Part shown: positions 10,278 through 17,362 of the stretch, piece by piece
Position numbering within the stretch: the first letter of the stretch is position 1
How the letters are laid out: every line of letters starts with the position of its first letter
Source: Bacteroidales bacterium
GTDB lineage: Bacteria; Bacteroidota; Bacteroidia; Bacteroidales; Prolixibacteraceae
Length of the DNA stretch: 33,773 nucleotides
NCBI GenBank assembly: GCA_012522835.1
Contig: JAAYJR010000567.1
Coordinates: forward strand, 1-33,773
Direction of reading: 5' to 3'
Notes under the pieces: model-generated
Database searches by the model: none
What the model was told of the DNA's origin: nothing
What the model saw: the letters and a program-made list of their open reading frames with translations, nothing else
Position numbers and translations under genes: made by a program

Positions 10278-10310
10278 AAAAAAAAAAGGCGTCATTCTAT
10301 GGCGCCTTTT
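10278..10310 (-). terminator. Rho-independent terminator of the NigD-like gene
   Basis: Minus strand AAAAGGCGCC-ATAGAAT-GACGCCTTTT followed by a T-run; 10-bp stem (one G-U). Confidence 0.85.
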
Positions 10311-10327
10311 CAATACTAATTGTTTAT

Positions 10328-11056
10328 TTAATTGTTTTCATCATAATGGTAAACCCCTTCGTATTCAAAAAGGCCTCCATCATAATCGGTTGCAGTTACC
10401 CTGAACTGAACAGAGTCAAGTCCTGCGATTTTTAGTTCATTCAGACTGAATGAGACGAAGGCAGAGTATTGAAAGTCGTTGACGTCATCATTGTCATTGT
10501 GCCTTAACTCCAGTTCAATTGGCTGACTGCCTTCTGTGAGTTCGCCCGGCTCTTTTACAAGATTAATATAGTGCATCTTGTAGCGGCCCCAATATTTTAA
10601 ATCAAAATTTAACAGGCTGTCTGTTAACCAACATTCTCTGACAATAACAGGATCATTACCTATGCTGTCCTGATTTTCAGGGGTAATATCCATGATCCCT
10701 TTCAGCAGGATTTTTTTTACTGAATTAACCTTGATGAAATACTCTGTCGCTTCACCAGGCTCTTTTGCATTATCGCCGATAATGGTGTAGTTAATTAATA
10801 TTCTGTCACCTGTTTTTAACCTCGATTCATTATCATTGCTGTTATAATAATACCAGGGATAGTGATAATCCGAGGCAACAGGTGTCAGTAAGTCCCCGTT
10901 ATCCATAGTAATCTTGTATTCAGGAGGATCTGAAGTGACCTGTTCAACCATGCCGAATCCAACCCACATCTTTCCAAGTGAATACCCGTCATCATCAAGA
11001 CAGCCTGAGGTAATCACCGCCAGACTGATAAAAATTATTAAAAAATACTTTTTCAT
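10328..11056 (-). CDS. NigD-like lipoprotein
   Basis: Lipobox ...VITSGC followed by LDDDGYSLGKMWVGFGMV, typical of NigD-like proteins; two-domain beta-rich sequence. Confidence 0.75.
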   Translation of the reverse strand: MKKYFLIIFISLAVITSGCLDDDGYSLGKMWVGFGMVEQVTSDPPEYKITMDNGDLLTPVASDYHYPWYYYNSNDNESRLKTGDRILINYTIIGDNAKEPGEATEYFIKVNSVKKILLKGIMDITPENQDSIGNDPVIVRECWLTDSLLNFDLKYWGRYKMHYINLVKEPGELTEGSQPIELELRHNDNDDVNDFQYSAFVSFSLNELKIAGLDSVQFRVTATDYDGGLFEYEGVYHYDENN

Positions 11057-11142
11057 GGCTTTCTAATGGCTTTAAATTTTACTTACTAATAGATTGATGA
11101 AAACATTATTCCAATGGTTGCGTATGAAAAAAAAATTTATAG

Positions 11143-11166
11143 CTGTCCGGGACAGGTCACAGTGAC
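11143..11166. promoter_or_regulatory. Two abutting palindromes CTGTCCGGGACAG and GTCACAGTGAC
   Basis: CTGTCC-G-GGACAG (11143-11155) and GTCAC-A-GTGAC (11156-11166), both perfect, in the divergent intergenic region. Confidence 0.5.
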
Positions 11167-11178
11167 ATATTTTTATTT

Positions 11179-11193
11179 TGGCACAACTATTGA
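11179..11193 (+). promoter_or_regulatory. Sigma54-like -24/-12 element TGGCAC-AACTA-TTGA (near match)
   Basis: Spacing identical to the sigma54 consensus TGGCAC-N5-TTGC; last base A instead of C; 44 nt upstream of the Trx-Grx start. Confidence 0.4.
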
Positions 11194-11237
11194 TAGCAAT
11201 TTATCCATATATATAAATTTATAGATATCAAATAAAA

Positions 11238-11840
11238 ATGGTGCATAATATAGATCTTCAAAGTTTGAAAAATGATGTTAAGCTGAATAAAAAAGTTTGG
11301 CTTTTATTGTACAAACAGGGCTCACAGCAGAGTGACTGTGCCTTTGAAAACTTTACGAAGGCAGAAAATTTAGTCAAAAAACATTCAGGAGATACAACAA
11401 AAGATGTTTTATTTTGTTCTTCAGATGTGAACATTGTAAAAGATATTCATCCTGAATACAATATATCAAGTGTTCCTGTTCTTATCCAGTTTGAGGACGG
11501 ATTGTTTAAAAATATGATAAAGGGATGTCACAAGCCGGAACAATTTAATGCTATTTTAGAAAGGCCGGTATTTTCCGGCACCGGTGAGAGTGACAAAGGG
11601 AAACAGATGAATGTAACCGTATATACAACTCCGATGTGTACCTGGTGTAATACCATTAAAAAGCATTTTAAAGAACATGGAGTACAATATCGTGAAGTTG
11701 ATGTTTCCCGCGACACAAAAGCTGCCGGGGAAATGGTAAAGCGAAGCGGACAGCAGGGAGTTCCCCAAACAGATATAAATGGACAGATTATAGTGGGATT
11801 TGACAGGATTAGAATAAATAAATTATTGGGAATTAATTAA
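11238..11840 (+). CDS. Thioredoxin-like / glutaredoxin fusion protein
   Basis: N-terminal thioredoxin-like half (VWLLLYKQGSQQSDCAFENF...ISSVPVLIQFEDG) lacking CXXC; C-terminal glutaredoxin half VTVYTTPMCTWCNTIKKHFKEHGVQYREVDVS...GQQGVPQTDINGQIIVGFD. Confidence 0.88.
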   Translation: MVHNIDLQSLKNDVKLNKKVWLLLYKQGSQQSDCAFENFTKAENLVKKHSGDTTKDVLFCSSDVNIVKDIHPEYNISSVPVLIQFEDGLFKNMIKGCHKPEQFNAILERPVFSGTGESDKGKQMNVTVYTTPMCTWCNTIKKHFKEHGVQYREVDVSRDTKAAGEMVKRSGQQGVPQTDINGQIIVGFDRIRINKLLGIN

Positions 11841-11852
11841 AAAACATTAAAG

Positions 11853-12377
11853 ATGAGACATTTAGTTTTATTAATCGCAATTGCAACATTATCCTTACAG
11901 AGTTGTAATTCAAGTCAGGCCAAAGACAATGACGAGCAAAGTGATATTAAAAAAACCGCAGTTGTTGAAAGTCCTGTACAGGATCCAGTGGGACAAAGCG
12001 GATCAGTTAAACTTACAAAAGATGTTTTTTTGAAACAGGTATGGGATTATCAGTCATCTCCCAGGGAATGGGTTTACAAAGGTGATAAACCTGCACTGAT
12101 AGATTTTTATGCTGACTGGTGTGGTCCTTGTAAAATAGCATCACCTATACTGGATGAGATATCAAAGGAATATAGTGGTAAAATATATGTTTATAAAATT
12201 GATACACAGGTTGAAAGAGAATTGGCTTCTGTGTTTGGAATAAGCGGGATACCTGCATTTCTTTATATCCCGGTTGATGGTAAGCCTGTCATGATGTCAG
12301 GGATTGCCCGCTCAAAGGAAGATACTAAAAAGATGTTTATAGATAATATTGAAAAATACCTGTTAGCCTCCAAATAA
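11853..12377 (+). CDS. Thioredoxin-fold lipoprotein (WCGPC active site)
   Basis: Lipoprotein signal (MRHLVLLIAIATLSLQSC), ALIDFYADWCGPCKIASPILDEIS, GISGIPAFLYIP. Confidence 0.92.
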   Translation: MRHLVLLIAIATLSLQSCNSSQAKDNDEQSDIKKTAVVESPVQDPVGQSGSVKLTKDVFLKQVWDYQSSPREWVYKGDKPALIDFYADWCGPCKIASPILDEISKEYSGKIYVYKIDTQVERELASVFGISGIPAFLYIPVDGKPVMMSGIARSKEDTKKMFIDNIEKYLLASK

Positions 12378-12407
12378 TTGTTTAACGTTAAATTAAAGAA
12401 TGATAAA

Positions 12408-12695
12408 ATGAAAGAATTACAGCCAATTAATCAGAATGTTCTGTTGGAACTAACGGAAGATGACCTGGAGCAAAAAACAGCGGGTGGAATAATTATACCC
12501 GACTCAGCCAGGGAGAAGCAGGAGGTAGCTAAAGTCGTTGCAGTAAGTAACATCGAAAATGCAGAAATTGTGCCGGGAGACTATGTTTTGTATAAAAAGT
12601 ATTCAGGTACTGAGATTGAGTTTGAAGGTAAACAATTTCTGTTATTACCTTATGCTGACATATTATCCAGGGTAGTAGAAACAGAATCTATTTAA
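12408..12695 (+). CDS. groS: GroES-like co-chaperonin, not adjacent to groEL
   Basis: MKELQPINQNVLLELTEDDLEQKTAGGIIIPDSAREKQEVAKVVAV...GDYVLYKKYSGTEIEFEGKQFLLLPYADIL; mobile-loop motif KTAGGIIIPD present. ATG at 12408 preferred over TTG at 12378. Confidence 0.88.
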   Translation: MKELQPINQNVLLELTEDDLEQKTAGGIIIPDSAREKQEVAKVVAVSNIENAEIVPGDYVLYKKYSGTEIEFEGKQFLLLPYADILSRVVETESI

Positions 12696-12759
12696 TGAGG
12701 ATTTTTTTAGGCTGCCTGTTAAATTTATCATTCTGCCAAAACGTTTTAAAATCGATATT

Positions 12760-12789
12760 AAAGCCGGTTGTTTAATTACTGCCGGCTTT
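12760..12789 (-). terminator. Terminator-like hairpin overlapping the 3' end of hisS
   Basis: AAAGCCGG...CCGGCTTT arms; the hisS stop codon (12772-12774) lies in the loop; weak U-tract. Confidence 0.45.
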
Positions 12790-14157
12790 ATAATTAAGGA
12801 GAGTATCGGCAAGTTCTTCTGAACTGACAGTCAGTTGTTCCCCGGTTTGCATGTTTTTCAACGTAACTGAATTGGAGGCAATTTCCGATTCGCCGGCAAG
12901 GACAACAAAAGGGATTTGTTTTTTATTTGCATAATTCATTTGCTTTTTCACTCTTGCGCTATCGGGGTATATTTCTGCATTAATTCCTTTCTCCCGCACT
13001 TTTGATAAAATGGGCAGACAGTAAGCCTCCTCTTTCTCACCAAAATTGACGAATATGACTCTGGTGATCTCTGATGAATCTTCAGGAAAAAGCTGCAGCT
13101 GCAGTAAAACATCATAAATTCGTTCTGCTCCGAATGATATTCCGACACCTGATACTCCAGGCATTCCAAATATACCTGTAAGGTCATCATACCGGCCTCC
13201 TCCGCAAATACTGCCAAAGTCAGCCCCGGCTGCCTTTACCTCAAAAATAGCACCTGTATAATAATTCAGTCCGCGTGCCAGAGTGAGGTCTAGCTCTATA
13301 TCAATTTTCAGGTTAGTCATGTTGATATAACTGAAAAATTCTTTTATCTCCTGCAACCCCTTCAATCCTGTTTCAGAAGTTTGCAGCATTTTACCAAGGC
13401 TGCCTAATTTTGACTCATTTGTACCTTTCAGCAACAGGACTGGTTTTAATTTATCGATTGCATTGTCGGATATCCCTTTTTCAGTAAGCTCTCTGACCAC
13501 TGCATCACTGCCGATTTTTTCAATTTTGTCTAATGAGACAGTTATGTCAGTTATGCGCTCTTTTTCACCTATTATCTCGGCAATTCCGGCAAGTATTTTT
13601 CGATTATTGACTTTAAGGATAACATCAATTTTTAGTCTGTTGAAGACTTCACTTATTATTTGAGCCAGTTCAGCCTCATTTAGCATACTGTTACTGCCAA
13701 TAATATCTGCGTCGCACTGAAAAAATTCACGGTATCGCCCTTTCTGAGGCCTGTCAGCGCGCCACACAGGTTGTATCTGGTACCTTCTGAAAGGAAATAC
13801 AATTTCATTTTGGTTTTGAACAACAAAGCGTGCGAAAGGAACTGTTAAATCATATCTTAATCCTTTACCGGAAATTTTTGGAGTGATATAATTCAAATCT
13901 TTCGACAGCAGTGTCTCATCACTTACCTTTGAAAGGTAATTGCCCGAGTTGAGAATTTTATACAGCAGTTTATCCCCTTCCTCACCATATTTGCCCAGGA
14001 GAGTTGACAGGTCTTCCATAGCAGGAGTTTCAATCGCCTGAAATCCGAAAAGCATGAAGACTTCTTTAATAGTATTGAAAATATAATTTCTTCTTACCAC
14101 CTCAGCAGGTAAAAAATCACGGGTCCCTTTAGGGATAGAAGGTTTTTGTGCCATCAT
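12772..14157 (-). CDS. hisS: Histidyl-tRNA synthetase
   Basis: KGTRDFLP motif, class II motif 2 [60 protein letters not shown]. Confidence 0.97.
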   Translation of the reverse strand: MMAQKPSIPKGTRDFLPAEVVRRNYIFNTIKEVFMLFGFQAIETPAMEDLSTLLGKYGEEGDKLLYKILNSGNYLSKVSDETLLSKDLNYITPKISGKGLRYDLTVPFARFVVQNQNEIVFPFRRYQIQPVWRADRPQKGRYREFFQCDADIIGSNSMLNEAELAQIISEVFNRLKIDVILKVNNRKILAGIAEIIGEKERITDITVSLDKIEKIGSDAVVRELTEKGISDNAIDKLKPVLLLKGTNESKLGSLGKMLQTSETGLKGLQEIKEFFSYINMTNLKIDIELDLTLARGLNYYTGAIFEVKAAGADFGSICGGGRYDDLTGIFGMPGVSGVGISFGAERIYDVLLQLQLFPEDSSEITRVIFVNFGEKEEAYCLPILSKVREKGINAEIYPDSARVKKQMNYANKKQIPFVVLAGESEIASNSVTLKNMQTGEQLTVSSEELADTLLNYKAGSN

Positions 14158-14344
14158 TTATAATTAAAATAAAGTGCAAAAATAAGTAATTATAGCGGGG
14201 AATGTCAAAAAAATATACCGGGATTGTTGTTGATCAATTAAAAGGCATGAGAAAAATTACATAGACAAAGCGTCCAATTCATGCCAAAATGTTGACAATT
14301 TCAGCTTTTATATGTTATTTTCGGCTGATTTTTAATAGAAGAAT

Positions 14345-15508
14345 ATGGAGATTATAGAAGTTACCGGCAAAAAGCTGGCGGAGGAATTTCATAATGTGCC
14401 GGATAAAATTTATAAGGATGACCCAAATTACATTCCTTTTCTCCGTCCCATGGTTGAAAATACTTTCAATCCCCTTGAAAACAGTAAGTTTAAAAACGGT
14501 GATGCACGGCGATGGGTTTTAAAAGACCGCGATGGATATACAGGCCGGATAGCTGCTTTTTTTGATGATGATTACTCGTCAGGTTATGAACAACCGACCG
14601 GTTGTATTGGCTTTTTTGAGTGCACAGATAACAGGGAAGCTTCTTTTATGCTTTTTGATACGGCCAGGGAGTGGCTTAAAAAAAACGGGATGGAAGCAAT
14701 GGACGGTCCGGTTAATTTCGGGGAGAACTTTTTTTTCTGGGGACTGCTTGTTGAAGGTTTTAAACCCATGACATTCGGAATGCAATATAATCCGCCTTAT
14801 TACCGCAGATTGTTTGAAGAATACGGATTCAGAACATATTATGAACAGTACAGTTATTCAATGGATATCAGCAGTCCCGACCTTCCTGACAGATTTTGGA
14901 AAATAGCAGCTTGGGTGGCCAAAAAACCGGATTATTCATATGAGCATTTTACCTTCAAAAACAGGGATAAGTACGTCCGTGATTTTGTTAAAATACATGA
15001 ACTTGCATGGTCAGGGCACAGCAATTATAAACCTGCAAGTGAGGATCAGCTGAAAGAGATGATCAGACAGGCACGCATAATCCTGGAGGAGGAGTTCATA
15101 TGGTTTGTCTACCATAAAGGTATGCCGGTGGCATTTTATATGATGATACCTGATATTAATCAAATAATTAGTAAATTGAAATCAGGGAAGATGAATTGGA
15201 TAAATATTATTAAATTACTATATTATAAGAAAATAAAAATAATTTCCCGCTGCAGGGTAATTGTTTTGGGTGTCGTGCCGCAATTTCAGAAGCTTGGGAT
15301 AGAGTCAGGCATTTTTTATCAGTTGAAGCAGGTAATGTTGAAAAAACCGTGGTACAATGATATGGAAATGAGTTGGGTGGGCGATTTTAATCCGAAAATG
15401 AATGCACTTTTTAAATCTTTTGGAGCTAATCGCACTCTTACCCATTTAACTCTTAGGTACCTCTTTGACAGAAAAAAAGAGTTTGTGAGAGCCCAAATAG
15501 TTAATTGA
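14345..15508 (+). CDS. GNAT-like (acyl-CoA N-acyltransferase fold) protein, paralogue 1
   Basis: Long ORF homologous to the next gene (FKNGxARRW, MDGPVNFGEN, YNPPYYxxLFExYGF, RYLFDRxKxFVRA shared); family assignment by fold-like pattern only. Confidence 0.65.
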   Translation: MEIIEVTGKKLAEEFHNVPDKIYKDDPNYIPFLRPMVENTFNPLENSKFKNGDARRWVLKDRDGYTGRIAAFFDDDYSSGYEQPTGCIGFFECTDNREASFMLFDTAREWLKKNGMEAMDGPVNFGENFFFWGLLVEGFKPMTFGMQYNPPYYRRLFEEYGFRTYYEQYSYSMDISSPDLPDRFWKIAAWVAKKPDYSYEHFTFKNRDKYVRDFVKIHELAWSGHSNYKPASEDQLKEMIRQARIILEEEFIWFVYHKGMPVAFYMMIPDINQIISKLKSGKMNWINIIKLLYYKKIKIISRCRVIVLGVVPQFQKLGIESGIFYQLKQVMLKKPWYNDMEMSWVGDFNPKMNALFKSFGANRTLTHLTLRYLFDRKKEFVRAQIVN

Positions 15509-15541
15509 ACATTGCTTAATTTGCAAATAAATTGTGAACAA

Positions 15542-16729
15542 ATGCAACTAATAGAAGTAACAGACCAGAAAACCCGGAAATTATTTCATAAGGTTCCTCA
15601 TATTATATACAGGAATGATCCTAACTGGATTTGTCCGTTGAACCTTATGGTTGAAAATGTTTTTAATCCGGATAAGAATCCCTCTTTTAAAAATGGAGAA
15701 GCCATCAGATGGATATTGATGGACGACAATAAAAAACCAATTGGGCGTATTGCTGCCTTTTATAATCTTGACAAGGCTGGAATATTTGAGCAGCCAACCG
15801 GTGGATGTGGTTTCTTTGAATGCATAAATAGCCAGGAAGCAGCAGAATTATTATTTAATTCGTCCCGCGACTGGTTGAAATCAAAAGGTATGGAGGCAAT
15901 GGACGGGCCGGTTAATTTTGGAGAAAATTACATGAACTGGGGACTTCTTGCCGATGGATATATGCCACAGGGATTTGGAATGCCTTATAATCCTCCCTAT
16001 TATGTGGAGTTGTTTGAAAAATACGGATTTAAAATATATTTTAAGCAGTTTAGTTATCATCTTGATACTACTCTTCCTGAACTGCCGGACCGTTTTTGGA
16101 ATATTGCCGAATGGGTGGCAAAGAAGCCGCAATTCAGCTTTAAACATTTTTCCTGGCAGGAGAAAGAACAGTTTATCGATGATTTTGCAAATGTCTATGA
16201 TAATGCCTGGCGTTTTCATAAACATTTTAAACCCATTGATAAAGATGACCTCCATGAATTCATTAATGATGCAAAATTTTTAATCGAGGAAGAATTTATA
16301 TGGTTTGCATATCATGAAGGAGAACCGATTGCATTGTTTGTTATGGTGCCAGATTTTAACCAGATACTGGCTAAACTGAAGGGCAGGATTACTTTATTTA
16401 ACTTTCCAAAGGTATTATGGCTGAGATGGCGTAAAACAATGACCAGGACAAGAAGCCTGATAATAGGGATAGTTCCTAAGTTTCAGAGGTCGGGGATTGA
16501 AGCCGCTATCTTTTGGCATCTCAGGCCGGCGATGTACAAAAAGAGATGGTACAGGGAGATGGAGCTTTCATGGGCAGGTGACTTTAATCCGAAGATTGTA
16601 TCACTTTATGAGTCGGTAGGAGGAAAAAGAGTTAAGACTCACTACACCATGAGATATCTTTTCGACAGGGATAAGCCATTTGTCAGGGCACCTGTAATAA
16701 CTGCCGGGGCAGCAGATGATGAAAAATAA
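15542..16729 (+). CDS. GNAT-like (acyl-CoA N-acyltransferase fold) protein, paralogue 2
   Basis: Tandem paralogue of 14345-15508; ATG at 15542 (MQLIEVTDQKTRKLFHKVP) aligns with paralogue 1, better than 15512. Confidence 0.65.
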   Translation: MQLIEVTDQKTRKLFHKVPHIIYRNDPNWICPLNLMVENVFNPDKNPSFKNGEAIRWILMDDNKKPIGRIAAFYNLDKAGIFEQPTGGCGFFECINSQEAAELLFNSSRDWLKSKGMEAMDGPVNFGENYMNWGLLADGYMPQGFGMPYNPPYYVELFEKYGFKIYFKQFSYHLDTTLPELPDRFWNIAEWVAKKPQFSFKHFSWQEKEQFIDDFANVYDNAWRFHKHFKPIDKDDLHEFINDAKFLIEEEFIWFAYHEGEPIALFVMVPDFNQILAKLKGRITLFNFPKVLWLRWRKTMTRTRSLIIGIVPKFQRSGIEAAIFWHLRPAMYKKRWYREMELSWAGDFNPKIVSLYESVGGKRVKTHYTMRYLFDRDKPFVRAPVITAGAADDEK

Positions 16730-16747
16730 TAAAGTAGAGAAACAAAG

Positions 16748-16777
16748 TTGTATTTTAAAGAATATTTTTTAATTTTG
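16748..16777 (+). promoter_or_regulatory. Bacteroidota -33/-7 promoter for L31 (TTG-N19-TAATTTTG)
   Basis: TTG 16748-16750 and TAATTTTG 16770-16777 with 19-nt spacing. Confidence 0.65.
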
Positions 16778-16815
16778 CACCCCTGTTGTAAAAATAAAAA
16801 TAGTACAGAAAAATT

Positions 16816-16867
16816 AAAAATGAACTGAGTAGGAGAATCGAGTTGCTCCATACGTTCTCAAATTTTT
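16816..16867 (+). promoter_or_regulatory. Structured 5' leader hairpin of the L31 mRNA (candidate)
   Basis: Nested arms AAAAAT/ATTTTT, GAAC/GTTC, GGAG/CTCC separated by internal loops. Confidence 0.4.
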
Positions 16868-16914
16868 AATTAATTTATTTACAAGTAATTACAAAATTTT
16901 AAACAGATGAACAG

Positions 16915-17178
16915 ATGAAAAAAGGCATACATCCCGAGAATTACAGACTGGTTGCATTCAAAGATATGTCAAACGGCTACACTTTTATTACTGGTTCAAC
17001 GGTTGAAACAAAAGAGACTGTTGAGATAGAAGGTGTTGAGTACCCACTTTGCAAACTAGAAATATCAAATTCTTCACATCCATTTTATACTGGCAAGGTT
17101 AAACTGGTAGATACCGCAGGAAGGGTTGATAAATTCATGAACCGCTATGGGAAACATATGGAAAACAGGAAGAAATAA
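16915..17178 (+). CDS. rpmE2: 50S ribosomal protein L31 type B
   Basis: [30 protein letters not shown]...[27 protein letters not shown]; lacks the CxxC zinc motifs. Confidence 0.97.
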   Translation: MKKGIHPENYRLVAFKDMSNGYTFITGSTVETKETVEIEGVEYPLCKLEISNSSHPFYTGKVKLVDTAGRVDKFMNRYGKHMENRKK

Positions 17179-17200
17179 AATATTTAACCAAAATATAATT

Positions 17201-17227
17201 AGCCCCTGAGCAAGGGGCTTTTTTTTT
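17201..17227 (+). terminator. Rho-independent terminator after rpmE2
   Basis: AGCCCCTGAGCAAGGGGCTTTTTTTTT: AGCCCC/GGGGCT stem plus T-run. Confidence 0.9.
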
Positions 17228-17285
17228 GTTTGTGATATCCGGATAAATAATTATTAAACATGTGTCACCAATAATTTGTTAGATA

Positions 17286-17300
17286 TGGCATGACTATTGC
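17286..17300 (+). promoter_or_regulatory. Sigma54-like -24/-12 element TGGCAT-GACTA-TTGC upstream of lon
   Basis: Matches TGGCAY-N5-TTGC with canonical spacing, 62 nt upstream of the lon ATG, in the correct orientation. Confidence 0.5.
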
Positions 17301-17362
17301 CTTTTATTAATCTTGCTTTTTTGCAGGATATGTTCAGACATAATGACAGAAATTAGTTTTAT

